A stretch of DNA of 12,489 bases from Puniceicoccales bacterium. Lineage in GTDB: Bacteria; Verrucomicrobiota; Verrucomicrobiia; Opitutales; UBA953. Position 1 is the stretch's first letter. Each line of letters starts with the position of its first letter. The translations under genes were made by a program, and so were the position numbers. Of this stretch, positions 1 to 7,331 are shown piece after piece. The stretch lies in assembly GCA_031289285.1 (NCBI GenBank), contig JAITPT010000257.1, forward strand, positions 1 through 12,489. Reading direction: 5' to 3'. Below the pieces are notes generated by a model that worked only from the letters and a program-made list of their open reading frames with translations, made no database searches and had not been told where the DNA came from.

Positions 1-1133
1 GCGGCGGCGGCGGCAGCGTTGGCGGCGGTGGCGTTGGGGTCGTTGACGTTGGCGGAGTCGGCGGTGGATTCGATGGAACCCGACGACGCGGATGTTTGCC
101 CGGTTTGCCCGTCGTAACCGTTGACCGTCTGCGCACCGCCGCCCGCCGTCTCAAGGTGGTGCATCACGGCAGTAATTACAAAATGGCGCACCCGCATTTC
201 GTCGCGGAAACGCACTTCCCGTTTGGCGGGGTGGACATTCACGTCAACCCAGTGCGGGGCGATTTCGAGAAAGAGGAACGCGAGTGGGTAACGTCCGCGC
301 GGCAAAAGCGTGTGGTAACTTTCAACGAGGGAGTAGGCGAGAGTGCGGCTGTCCACGGGACGCCCGTTGACGATAGTGACCATCTCTTGGCGGGTCGCAC
401 GCCCCGCGCCGGGTTTTCCAAGAAGGCCCCAGAGACGCATCTCCGCACCCTCGACAGGGGCAAGCACCGTGAGGTCGTTGGCAAGTTGACTGCCCCAGAT
501 TTCGCGAACGCGCTCCGGCAATTCCTGCGCAGCGGGCGAACGGAAGATTTCTTGCCCGTCTTCGGTGAGCGTGAACCCGACTTGCGGCTGCGCGACCGCG
601 TAGAGGCGAACCAAGCGCGTGATGTGCGCAGCCTCGGTGTTCTCCGATTTCAAAAACTTGAGGCGGGCAGGAACGGGGTGAAAGAGGTTTGCGGCTTCAA
701 CGCGGGTGCCCGGGGCCATGCCCGCCTCTTTTTGGTGAATAAATCGGCCTGCGTTGACAAACAATTCTGTGCCCGAAAGCGAATCGGACGGACGCGTGCG
801 AAGTGTGAAGCGCGTAACGCTGGCAATAGACGGAACGGCTTCGCCGCGAAAACCGAAAGTGCGGATTTCGTTAAGGTCGTCGGCGTTGCGAATTTTGCTC
901 GTGGCGTGCATTTCGAGTGACATGAGTGCTTGGTCGGGGGACATCCCGCAGCCGTTATCCTCGACTGCGATGAAGGATTTGCCACCGTGGCGAAACTCGA
1001 CTGCGATGCGTGTTGCTCCGGCGTCAAGGCTGTTTTCAAGAAGTTCTTTGACGACAGCGGCAGGACGCTCGACCACTTCGCCAGCGGCGATTTGGTTAGC
1101 GACTTTTTCGGAAAGCACGCGGATTTCGGGCAT
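1..1133 (-). CDS. mutL: DNA mismatch repair protein MutL, N-terminal part (3' end off the window)
   Basis: GHKL ATPase that links MutS mismatch recognition to strand removal, in the cytoplasm on DNA. The minus-strand frame opens at the ATG of 1131-1133 (MPEIRVLSEKVANQIAAGEV) and stays open to base 1, giving about 377 residues. Visible GHKL motifs: E30-x3-N34 (ELLEN), D59-N-G-C-G63, TSKI at 78-81 and FGFRGEA at 93-99. The transducer end is marked by VNVHPAKREVRF near residues 300-312. From about residue 325 the chain becomes a Ser/Asn/Ala-rich linker ending in poly-Ala, so the C-terminal dimerisation (and possible endonuclease) domain lies outside the window. The ATP-binding part looks intact. 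A weak AAGGTG lies 6 nt before the start. Two copies of the transposase-associated 22-bp repeat lie 50-100 nt upstream and may affect its promoter. Family assignment is secure; completeness is not known. Confidence 0.97.
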   Translation of the reverse strand, partial: MPEIRVLSEKVANQIAAGEVVERPAAVVKELLENSLDAGATRIAVEFRHGGKSFIAVEDNGCGMSPDQALMSLEMHATSKIRNADDLNEIRTFGFRGEAVPSIASVTRFTLRTRPSDSLSGTELFVNAGRFIHQKEAGMAPGTRVEAANLFHPVPARLKFLKSENTEAAHITRLVRLYAVAQPQVGFTLTEDGQEIFRSPAAQELPERVREIWGSQLANDLTVLAPVEGAEMRLWGLLGKPGAGRATRQEMVTIVNGRPVDSRTLAYSLVESYHTLLPRGRYPLAFLFLEIAPHWVDVNVHPAKREVRFRDEMRVRHFVITAVMHHLETAGGGAQTVNGYDGQTGQTSASSGSIESTADSANVNDPNATAANAAAAA

Positions 1134-1181
1134 AGCGCACACCTTGGCGCACCAACGCGCAACGGGCAAAAACAAAATTTA

Positions 1182-1233
1182 TTTTTTTACCAGGCTAAAG
1201 AAACCGAAGTTTTTTTTACCAGGCTAAAGAAAA
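1182..1233 (+). repeat. Left pair of 22-bp AT-edged repeats (direct, 28-bp period)
   Basis: Copy 1 (1182-1203) is seven T, then ACCAGGCTAAAG, then AAA. Copy 2 (1210-1233) is the same with eight T and four A. Both match, in reverse complement, the repeats at 2616-2637 and 2765-2786 at about 20 of 22 positions. They sit between mutL and the transposase gene, and together with the right pair they bracket the transposase in inverted orientation. Confidence 0.85.
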
Positions 1234-1348
1234 TAAAGAGAGAAGAAGGGAGGAGGACGGTGCAGGAATTTGTCGTGGAGGGGTTCCTTCACCGTTTCAG
1301 GTGATGTTTAGGTGGTGCCCACGCAGGGACAGGGCAAAGCAGCGGCGA

Positions 1349-1367
1349 CGCAATCGTGGGGATTGCG
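1349..1367. other. Perfect 7-bp hairpin downstream of the transposase stop
   Basis: CGCAATC (1349-1355) and GATTGCG (1361-1367) flank a 5-base loop, about 90 bases past the transposase stop codon. No T-run follows on either strand, so it is not a canonical intrinsic terminator. It could be an RNA 3' structure or a REP-like imprint recognised by the transposase; a GTAG tetranucleotide lies just beside it at 1371-1374. Confidence 0.4.
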
Positions 1368-1455
1368 CAGGTAGCGAAGGGCGGTGATTTTTTAGAAGAA
1401 AAGTGAAAGGGGAAAGGCGGCAAGGCGTGGTGGCTTAGGGCGTGATACTCGAAGC

Positions 1456-2526
1456 TCAGTGCTTGCGGCGGCGTAGGGCGCAGAGACCTTCTGGCCAATC
1501 GGCGGAAATCTCCGCGTCCGCATCTGCGTCTGCAAACGGGATGGGCTTGCAGCCGGAGCGGCGGTTGGTCTCGCGGGTGTATTGCGCCAAGATCGCACCT
1601 ACAAACTTCGCGTCACCAATGGCACCACCACGTGTGAACTGCGTAGTCTTCGTGAGCAGACGCTCAGAACGAGAAAGTTTCCCGCCGGAAGCAGCGACCG
1701 CTTGCGCAGCCTCGGGGGCGATGCGGGCGGCGGAGGGGTCGCCGCGTTTTGCGGTCGCTCCCTTGCCGAACAACACGACGCGATAGGTCTCCAGCATCTC
1801 CTCGTCGCTGAGGTTGTCAGCGGAAACCGCGTAGCGCAAATTGCGACGCATCGTGCCCTTGGCACCTGTCGCCACAGCCTCCGCGTAGCCGCACCAGCGA
1901 TAGTCTTTCGGGTCTGCGACGAGACGCGCACGGACAGGGTTCAGGTCAATGTAAGCGGCGGCACTTTCCATCGCAAAAAATTTGTCGGCCTGCACGAGAG
2001 TGCTTGAAAACCGCTCCGACCAGAGTGTTCCAAAGCGTTCATGTGTGCGGTTATACCAGATGGAAAACCGTTGCTTAAAGGTCTTCATGAACTCGGAGAC
2101 ATCGCCCATGCGGCGCAGCATTTGTTTGCGCCACGCCTCGGCGTCTTCGTCGTCCTTCTTGAGCATCTCGGCGAGCATCTTGACATCGGCGGGTGCGTAT
2201 TTTGTAGGCTTGGGATAGAGCACGGAGTAACGCCGCAGCAGTTCTGCGTCGGCGACCTCGCCCTGCTGCGGGACTCTGACGAGCACATGGAAATGGTTTC
2301 CCATGAGGACGTATGTCACGACTTGGACACCGCAGAAGTCTGCGACTTGGTGGAGTTGTTTTTGCATGATGTCCTTCTCGGCATCGGAGAGAAAAATCTC
2401 GCCGTTGACCGTTCGGGACACGCAATGAAAAACGCTGACCTCGCCGCTGGCTTTTATCCGGCGGACTCGGCCAACTCGACAGATGCGTCGCGGTTGCTGT
2501 TTGGTTAGGGCTGTATGTTTGGACAT
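1456..2526 (-). CDS. REP-associated tyrosine transposase (RAYT, IS200-like HUH/Y1 family)
   Basis: A 356-residue single-strand DNA nicking/joining enzyme of the Y1_Tnp (IS200-like) superfamily. The HUH metal site is MGNHFHVLV, with H78 and H80. The catalytic tyrosine is probably Y158 in WYNRTHERFGTLW, an inference from family layout. YIDLNPVRARLV (192-203) and DPKDYRWCGY (205-214) are hallmark RAYT motifs. The C-terminal part (about 283-356: LSRSERLL, FTRGGAIGDAKFVG, ending LCALRRRKH) is an extra half that short enterobacterial RAYTs (about 165 residues) lack and that I associate with the Opitutae type. The reading frame is intact, so it may be active. The ATG start is supported because ATGTCCAAAC is preserved in the duplicated upstream copy; there is no Shine-Dalgarno. 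The gene is bordered by mutL downstream and by the 3' end of the ABC operon upstream, and reads with both. Confidence 0.93.
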   Translation of the reverse strand: MSKHTALTKQQPRRICRVGRVRRIKASGEVSVFHCVSRTVNGEIFLSDAEKDIMQKQLHQVADFCGVQVVTYVLMGNHFHVLVRVPQQGEVADAELLRRYSVLYPKPTKYAPADVKMLAEMLKKDDEDAEAWRKQMLRRMGDVSEFMKTFKQRFSIWYNRTHERFGTLWSERFSSTLVQADKFFAMESAAAYIDLNPVRARLVADPKDYRWCGYAEAVATGAKGTMRRNLRYAVSADNLSDEEMLETYRVVLFGKGATAKRGDPSAARIAPEAAQAVAASGGKLSRSERLLTKTTQFTRGGAIGDAKFVGAILAQYTRETNRRSGCKPIPFADADADAEISADWPEGLCALRRRKH

Positions 2527-2638
2527 GATGCTGTGATGAGTTTGGTTTGTTAGTGTTGTTGGGGCTGATTTTCAGCACGGGAAAAATGGCGGCTTGGGCA
2601 GCTTGCGTCAAGGAGTTTTTTTAGCCTGGTTAAAAAAT
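2517..2638 (-). repeat. 122-bp direct repeat, copy A (transposase start and promoter)
   Basis: This segment runs from the first codons of the transposase (ATGTCCAAAC on the minus strand) through its leader and promoter to the 22-bp repeat. It matches 2665-2787 at roughly four of five positions with a one-base indel. The spacer between the copies is 26 bases. Aligned by eye. Confidence 0.9.
2583..2611 (-). promoter_or_regulatory. Candidate sigma-70-type promoter of the transposase, copy A
   Basis: On the minus strand, TTGACG (2606-2611) is a good -35 box, followed after 17 bases by CATTTT (2583-2588), a weak -10. The same pair at the same spacing is kept in copy B, which argues for function. 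The AT-rich 22-bp repeat lies directly upstream, where an UP element would be. Confidence 0.4.
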
Positions 2639-2674
2639 AGAAATGTGAGGAATGGTGCTTATCCGTTTGGACAT
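2630..2674 (-). pseudogene. 14-codon relic or leader ORF from the duplicated transposase start
   Basis: In copy B the transposase start is preserved (ATGTCCAAA, MSK), but the frame then gives MSKRISTIPHISIF and stops at a TAA inside the 22-bp repeat of copy A. It is either the stump of a second transposase copy lost by deletion or a short leader peptide upstream of the intact gene. Similarity to the intact gene covers only about ten bases of coding sequence. Confidence 0.5.
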
Positions 2675-2787
2675 GGTGTTGTGATGAGTTCGATTTGGTA
2701 GCGCTGCTGGTGCTGATGTGCGGCACGAGAGAAAATGGTGGATTCGGCAGCTTGGGTCAAGAAGTTTTTTTAGCCTGGTTAAAAAAT
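2665..2787 (-). repeat. 122-bp direct repeat, copy B (duplicated promoter and start)
   Basis: Second copy of the transposase leader. It keeps the start codon, the TTGACC -35 box, the CATTTT -10 box with 17-bp spacing (2732-2760), and the 22-bp terminal repeat, while intervening bases have drifted. The divergence shows that the duplication is not recent. Confidence 0.9.
2732..2760 (-). promoter_or_regulatory. Candidate sigma-70-type promoter, copy B
   Basis: TTGACC (2755-2760) and CATTTT (2732-2737), 17 bases apart on the minus strand, mirror the copy A boxes. If active, this promoter would transcribe the 14-codon ORF and then the intact transposase gene. Confidence 0.35.
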
Positions 2788-2833
2788 GTGGGAAAGTGAG
2801 CGGGAGAGGAGGGAGGAGACAACACACGGAACG

Positions 2834-4444
2834 CTATGTGTGCTTGCGCCAGAAGGAGATGAGGAAGCCAAAGAGGAGGACGAGGAAGGGGATTAAGAGG
2901 AAACGCCAAGTGACAGCAGATAAATCCGACTCGGTGGCACGTAATTGAAACTTGGCTAAGGGACGAGGCAAAATGTTGAGCATGTCGTCTCGGTCAAGCA
3001 TCCAGTTGACAGCATTTAAGAGAAAAATTTCATTGCCGACCTCCCGAAAACACGCGTTGGACGCAAAATCACCCGATCCGAGAACCAAAATACGCCCGTC
3101 CACCGCCGCTTTGATGCCAAGATTGCGCCCAATACGCCGCTCCGCGACAGCCGCAAGAGGCACCGGCGCTTCAAGGTCGCCACGAAGCGGGTCGTTGCGA
3201 AAAGGTTTTTGCCGGTAATCGCGCTCGCCCCACGAACGAACTTTGTCCGCAGAAGCCGTAAATAACTCAGTGATGCGCAAGGTCTCGTCCTTCGGCGCAC
3301 CGGGGTCGCGGCGGACAGGTCGGGCAAGCAGATAGGCGAGGCTGCCCCCACCCCCCGTTTGACGCGGCTGCGCAATGACCCGCGTGAGGTCGTGCTCACT
3401 GTTGATGCGCTTGGCGATGGTGAGACCCCGCGAGGTTGTCAACTCGGGGTCCCAGATGAGAGCGTCGTCAGCAAGAATGCCCCATTCGTCAAACAGCTCG
3501 GTGAGATTGGGGTCGGCCCCGACTTCGGCAAAAACCATAAAACGCGCACGAGGGGCACGGCGCATGTGGCGTATGAGTTTGGCGGTTTCCGATTTGGCAA
3601 AAGCCGCTTGCGGGGCAGCGACGAGGACGAGGTTGGCGTCGGTGGGCACTTCGTTGACCTTGGAGAGGTCGAGCGGGCGCAGGGAAATGTTGCGTCGGCG
3701 CAGACGCTCCGCAAAGGCCGACATGGCGCGAGGGCTGTTGCTGTTGTCGTCGGGCGACATCTCGCGATGCCCGATGGTGTGATAGACAATCAAACTCGTG
3801 TCGGTGACGCCGAGGATGGCACTGATGAGCGCGTCTTCGCCTCGAAACGCATTGGGAAAAATCGCCGTCGAGACATCCGCCGACGCATCGGAGCGCAAGA
3901 CGCGGAGGTCCTCGATGTTGATGATTTTGTGGCGTCCCGTTCCCTTGCATTCCACGACGAGTGCGGTGCGCGGCGAGATTTGGTCGTAGTCTTTTTGAAG
4001 ACGTGCGTAGATGTCCGCTCGCCGGAGACTGTCCGTGCGGACGACGGAGAGCCAGCCGTCGGCGCGGGGTTTTCCCGCTGCGAAAACAAAGTCGTCGAGG
4101 AGTCGTCGCGTTGCGCCTGCGAGCATCTCCGAGGTGTCGCTTTCCTTGTCTTTGTTGCTGGCCTCTGCTGCGCCCATGATGTCGTAGATGACGAGCCACG
4201 GCCACTGTCCTGTCTCAGTTTTGCCCGTTTTGGGTGGTGCGCGGCGGGCGGCGGATTCGAGTTGTTTGACGGTTTCGAGGGCGAGGGTCTGCGTGTGTGC
4301 GAATGGGAGCGGGCGGCGGAAACGTATGCCCGATTGCCACGCCAGAATGTTGAGGCCCACGACGAGCGTGACGCTCAACACGACTTGGAGAAGTCGGTTG
4401 AGGGCGTTCCAGCGGCGGGCGATTTTGAAGTCACTTGTGTTCAT
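2834..4444 (-). CDS. GldG-like ABC auxiliary membrane protein (ABC_transp_aux type)
   Basis: A 536-residue protein with the layout of Gld-type ABC auxiliary subunits: one N-terminal TM helix (about 18-36), a large extracytoplasmic region, and a C-terminal TM helix (about 513-531) ending in a basic tail. The middle contains alternating strand/helix stretches typical of the ABC_transp_aux fold (for example RRNISLRPLDLSKVNEVPTD and the later ILVLGSGDFASNACF), plus an N-terminal part with an IYDIMGAAE segment. In gliding Bacteroidota GldG partners GldA and GldF. In other phyla the trio is present without gliding and its substrate is unknown. It is the last gene of the operon, 9 bases after the permease stop. 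The call rests on context plus topology; there is no catalytic motif to check. Confidence 0.8.
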   Translation of the reverse strand: MNTSDFKIARRWNALNRLLQVVLSVTLVVGLNILAWQSGIRFRRPLPFAHTQTLALETVKQLESAARRAPPKTGKTETGQWPWLVIYDIMGAAEASNKDKESDTSEMLAGATRRLLDDFVFAAGKPRADGWLSVVRTDSLRRADIYARLQKDYDQISPRTALVVECKGTGRHKIINIEDLRVLRSDASADVSTAIFPNAFRGEDALISAILGVTDTSLIVYHTIGHREMSPDDNSNSPRAMSAFAERLRRRNISLRPLDLSKVNEVPTDANLVLVAAPQAAFAKSETAKLIRHMRRAPRARFMVFAEVGADPNLTELFDEWGILADDALIWDPELTTSRGLTIAKRINSEHDLTRVIAQPRQTGGGGSLAYLLARPVRRDPGAPKDETLRITELFTASADKVRSWGERDYRQKPFRNDPLRGDLEAPVPLAAVAERRIGRNLGIKAAVDGRILVLGSGDFASNACFREVGNEIFLLNAVNWMLDRDDMLNILPRPLAKFQLRATESDLSAVTWRFLLIPFLVLLFGFLISFWRKHT

Positions 4445-4453
4445 GGATGTCGT

Positions 4454-5218
4454 TCACGTTTTGGATTCGACGGCGAGGGAGGCGAGAGCGAGCGAGAGCA
4501 GCGTGCCTGAGAGGAAGAGGAAAAGTGGCTGCGAATCGGCGATGCCGCGCAGATAAACGCCGAGGTGCCCGACCGTGTTGAAGTAGTCGGAGATTTGCAG
4601 CACGGTCTCGCCCCACGCAAACGTATCGAGCGGGACGAAGCGTAGCGCGAAGCCGAGCAGCACGAGGAAAAACAAGGCGCAAACGGTGAGCAGTGCGGCG
4701 ACGAGTGTGCTGCGTGTGAGGCTGCTGGCGAGGATGCCGACGGCGACATAGAATGCGCCGCTGGCTGCGACAAACACCCCGCCGCCTATGAGTGCGGGCA
4801 AATCGAGCAGGCGCGGGTCGCTGTAGAGTGGGCCGAGCATCCACCATGCCACGAGTGGGTAGAGCAGGGCGAGTGCCCACAGGAGCAGGTAAAAAATGTA
4901 TGCGGAGGCGAACTTTGCGAAGACGACTTGTGCGGGGCGCACTGGCGTGGAGAAGAGTGCGGCGAGTGTGCCGTTGCGGTATTCGTCGGCGAAGCTGCGC
5001 ATCGTGAGCAGCGGGACGATGAGGAAGAGCGGCACGAAGAAGAGGGAGAAATACATCTGCACAGGCGTCAAATCCAAGGGGGTGTCTTTGGCCTCGTGGA
5101 GCACCATCAAATAGAGAAAGCCCATCATGGACAGGAAAAGCCCTGCCGCGATGTAGGTCGGCGCGGCGATGGCGAGCGAGCGCAATTCGTGCAGCAGGAG
5201 GATACGGAGTGTGCGCAT
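4454..5218 (-). CDS. ABC-2 type permease, GldF-like
   Basis: A 254-residue inner-membrane permease with about six TM helices (near 20-42, 55-73, 104-130, 140-165, 170-195 and 232-250). Between the second and third lies the family's coupling segment, LTMRSFADEYRNGTLAALF, followed by STPVRPAQVVFAKF, which contacts the ATPase. The length is usual for single-domain ABC-2 permeases. It follows the ATPase gene by 30 bases and is followed by the GldG-like gene after 9 bases, the standard A-F-G order. The spacer before its start is a CCACCGCC-type repeat without a Shine-Dalgarno. The transported substrate cannot be told from sequence. Confidence 0.88.
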   Translation of the reverse strand: MRTLRILLLHELRSLAIAAPTYIAAGLFLSMMGFLYLMVLHEAKDTPLDLTPVQMYFSLFFVPLFLIVPLLTMRSFADEYRNGTLAALFSTPVRPAQVVFAKFASAYIFYLLLWALALLYPLVAWWMLGPLYSDPRLLDLPALIGGGVFVAASGAFYVAVGILASSLTRSTLVAALLTVCALFFLVLLGFALRFVPLDTFAWGETVLQISDYFNTVGHLGVYLRGIADSQPLFLFLSGTLLSLALASLAVESKT

Positions 5219-5248
5219 GGCGAGGGTGGCGGGTGGCGGCGGTGGCGG

Positions 5249-6262
5249 TTAATTTTTGATTTTGGTTTCGAGTTCCCAGCTTCGGCGCGTGGCGGCGATG
5301 AAGATGTCTTCGAGGTTGGCTTTGAGACTGTGAAACTCGCGGATTTTTCCCGGAAACGCTGCCCAAATTTTTCCGAGTAAAACTGGGGCGATTGGCGAGT
5401 CGGCGGGCACGCGCAGGGTGAGCCGGCGGAACGCGCTGTCGGGGGCTTCGGGTCCCTTATCGGTCACCTCGGTTTTCGGTTCGGCGGGCAACAGCAGTGT
5501 CTCGAGCGCGGTGGCGGTTGTTGCTGCGCAGAGTGAAAACGTGGCGTCGGGGATGAACTCGCGGCGCAGCGAGTCGGGTGTGCCGCTGGCGACGACGCGG
5601 CTCTGGTTGATGATGATGACGCGGTCGCAGACCTGCTCAATCTCGGCGAGGATGTGGCTGGAAATGAGCACTGCCATTTTGCCGCGAAGATTATTGATGA
5701 GGCGGCGGATGCTGAGGATTTGGTGCGGGTCGAGGCCGATGGTTGGCTCGTCGAGGATTATTGCGTCGGGTGCGCCCAGCAGGGCGTCGGCGATACCGAC
5801 ACGTTGGCGAAAGCCTTTGGAAAGTGTGCCGATGAGCCGTCTGCGTGCTTTGCGCACGAGGTCGCAAGCCTCCATGACTTCGCCGACGCTGTCGTTGAGG
5901 TCGCGCCCGTGGACGCCCTTCAACCGTGCCCGCAGGCGCAGATACTCGGTCACGCGCAAGTCTTCGGGCAACGGGTTGTTTTCGGGCATGTAGCCGAGGT
6001 GCCGCTTCGCCTCTTCGGGACGCCACGCGACGGGGATGCCGTTGACGCGGGCGACGCCAGATGTGGCGGGCATGAGGCCGGAGATGATGCGCATCGTCGT
6101 GCTTTTGCCTGCGCCGTTGGGGCCGAGGAAACCGACAATCTCGCCGCGATTAACTTTTAACGAAACGCCCTCGATTGCGGTGACGGCCCCGTAACGCTTG
6201 CAGAGGTTTTCGACCTCGATGGCAGGCGGCGGCACGGGGGGCGTGGCGGCGGGTTTGGGCAT
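5249..6262 (-). CDS. ABC transporter ATPase, GldA-like (ABC-2 class)
   Basis: A 337-residue ATP-binding subunit that powers the neighbouring permease. Walker A is GPNGAGKS (47-54), the Q-loop position is GYMPEN (90-95, with Glu in place of Gln, as is common in this class), the signature is LSKGFRQR (147-154), Walker B is IILDEP (168-173), and the switch His is H203 in ISSHI. All catalytic residues are present. The last 100 or so residues (from about 230) form the extra C-terminal domain seen in ABC-2/Nat/Gld ATPases. A short Pro-rich stretch (PPVPPP) precedes the domain. The start lies 20 bases after the TPR gene stop, so the genes are probably co-transcribed. Assignment to GldA rather than another ABC-2 ATPase comes from the adjacent GldF- and GldG-like genes. 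Confidence 0.93.
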   Translation of the reverse strand: MPKPAATPPVPPPAIEVENLCKRYGAVTAIEGVSLKVNRGEIVGFLGPNGAGKSTTMRIISGLMPATSGVARVNGIPVAWRPEEAKRHLGYMPENNPLPEDLRVTEYLRLRARLKGVHGRDLNDSVGEVMEACDLVRKARRRLIGTLSKGFRQRVGIADALLGAPDAIILDEPTIGLDPHQILSIRRLINNLRGKMAVLISSHILAEIEQVCDRVIIINQSRVVASGTPDSLRREFIPDATFSLCAATTATALETLLLPAEPKTEVTDKGPEAPDSAFRRLTLRVPADSPIAPVLLGKIWAAFPGKIREFHSLKANLEDIFIAATRRSWELETKIKN

Positions 6263-6282
6263 AGCGGGGTGGCTGGGAAAAA

Positions 6283-7215
6283 TTACTTGGCAACTGGCGC
6301 GGGTGCCGGCGGCGGAGCGGGCGCGGCGGCGGGTGGCGGTGCGGCTGGTGCGGGCGCTGGCGTTGGCGCGGGCGTAGATGCGGTTGGTGTTGCGGGCGGC
6401 GCGGGCGGCGGCGCGGCGACAGGTGTTGGCGTGGCGGGAACGACGGCGGGCGCAGCTGGCGGCGTTGGCGCGACGGCGGGCGCGGCGGCGGGCGGGGGTG
6501 TCGGGCTGGCGGGGATTGCCAGCTCTGGCACGCTGGTGACGAGGTTGCGTTTTTGGGCGACCCAGACGCTCTCGGTGGCGACATCGCGGTCAATGCGGTC
6601 GAGCCATTTGCGGGTGGTTGCAAAGTCCTTTTTTTCGAGGGCGAGCAATGCGAGCGTGTAGAGGGCGCGTCCGCGCAGGGCTGCGGGGTAAGCGCGGATT
6701 TCGGCGATTTCGGCGAGGGTGGCGGCAGCGGCGGCTGGGTTGGCGGCTTCGATTTTTGCGAAGGCGGTGCCGATGTGTGCGCGGGCGGCGAGGGCGGCGA
6801 GTGCTTTGTCGGCGACGTTGAAGTTTTCGCGAGCGGCGGCGTAGGCCTTATCGGCGTCGGCAAACTTTTTGTCTGCGAAGAGTGCGTCGGCGGCTTCGAG
6901 TGCGGCGATGCCTGCGAGCGGTTTGCCCTTGTTGGCGGCGGCGAACGCGAGTTTGTCGGCGGGTTTATCGGCGACGGCCTTGTATTCGTTTTGGAAGGCG
7001 GCGAGGCGGAAGTCTTGCGCTGCTGCCCAGGCTATCCAGCTGGCGGTCCCCGCGACGGCGAGGAAGCAGGACGCGAGGATGGCGACCTTGTGGCGTGTCC
7101 AGAAGAGGAAGATGCGGTCGTCGAGGTCGGGCTGTCCGAAGTCTTGGTCCACGACGACGAGGTTGCGGTCGTCGCCCTTGCGCGGGTCTTTTTTAGCGGA
7201 GTCGTTTTTTCCCAT
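6283..7215 (-). CDS. YfgM-like single-pass membrane protein with TPR-like helices and a Pro/Ala-rich tail
   Basis: A 310-residue protein starting at the ATG of 7213-7215 (MGKNDSAKKDPRKGDDRN). The same frame runs on upstream, but that part is low-complexity Arg/Pro and contains no convincing start. One TM helix (about 43-65) follows a charged cytoplasmic N-terminus. Residues 70-228 are helix pairs (AALEAADALFADKKFADADKAY and later repeats) of the TPR_21/YfgM type, which act in envelope protein quality control. Residues 233-310 are almost only Pro, Ala, Thr and Val, a flexible periplasmic tail or wall spacer. The AT-rich start context (TATTTATG) has no Shine-Dalgarno. It heads the ABC trio with only 20 bases between genes, suggesting that it helps assemble or position that complex. 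The domain call is moderate; the partner is inferred. Confidence 0.75.
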   Translation of the reverse strand: MGKNDSAKKDPRKGDDRNLVVVDQDFGQPDLDDRIFLFWTRHKVAILASCFLAVAGTASWIAWAAAQDFRLAAFQNEYKAVADKPADKLAFAAANKGKPLAGIAALEAADALFADKKFADADKAYAAARENFNVADKALAALAARAHIGTAFAKIEAANPAAAAATLAEIAEIRAYPAALRGRALYTLALLALEKKDFATTRKWLDRIDRDVATESVWVAQKRNLVTSVPELAIPASPTPPPAAAPAVAPTPPAAPAVVPATPTPVAAPPPAPPATPTASTPAPTPAPAPAAPPPAAAPAPPPAPAPVAK

Positions 7216-7331
7216 AAATAGATGTTTTTTCGGAGTGTGCGTTGCGGAGTGTTTTGCGGGCGGTGTTTGTGCGGAACGCGGCGGGCAAGTCAAGGTTGGG
7301 GAGTGCGGGGCGGGCGCGGTGTGGTGTGGCG
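7216..7331. other. Short gap between the FtsK-gamma protein gene and the TPR gene
   Basis: A gap of 116 bases with no gene. On the minus strand a TTGACT hexamer could be a -35 box, but no convincing -10 lies 15-19 bases beyond. There is also no hairpin with a T-run, so read-through from the upstream gene into the TPR/ABC operon is possible. Confidence 0.5.

Larger units (their letters stand above)
1134..1455. other. Intergenic region between mutL and the transposase gene
   Basis: About 320 bases with no convincing gene. It must hold the mutL promoter, since mutL starts at 1133 and reads left. It contains two direct copies of the AT-edged 22-bp repeat (1182-1203 and 1210-1233) and a perfect 7-bp hairpin (1349-1367) downstream of the transposase stop. 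The remaining bases are purine-rich, and I see nothing else in them. Confidence 0.7.
1182..2786 (-). mobile_element. Candidate REPtron-like element: transposase gene bracketed by inverted pairs of 22-bp repeats
   Basis: The transposase gene is framed on the left by two repeats reading ACCAGGCT in the plus strand and on the right by two reading AGCCTGGT, that is, inverted. RAYT transposases are known to occur beside short inverted repeats (REP/BIME), so a domesticated RAYT unit or REPtron is a reasonable reading. No flanking target-site duplication is evident, which is consistent with HUH/Y1 enzymes. The boundaries are inferred from the outermost repeats. Alternatively, the repeats may be regulatory sites in front of mutL and the transposase and unrelated to mobility. 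Confidence 0.45.
2616..2786 (-). repeat. Right pair of 22-bp AT-edged repeats (inverted relative to the left pair)
   Basis: Copies at 2616-2637 and 2765-2786 read seven T, AGCCTGGTT, six A, and are identical to each other. Each closes one copy of the 122-bp direct repeat. The T and A arms are complementary (about 7 bp), with a GCCTGGT-like loop. Reverse-complemented, they match the pair at 1182-1233 except at about two positions. Confidence 0.88.

Noticed and set aside
96..920. Long plus-strand ORF opposite mutL
   Set aside because: The minus frame carries all MutL motifs without interruption; the plus frame is a composition-driven shadow.
3359..4510. 383-codon plus-strand ORF opposite the GldG-like gene
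   Set aside because: The reverse strand gives a protein with fitting TM helices and operon context; this one shows no recognisable domain and only mirrors the GC-rich third positions.
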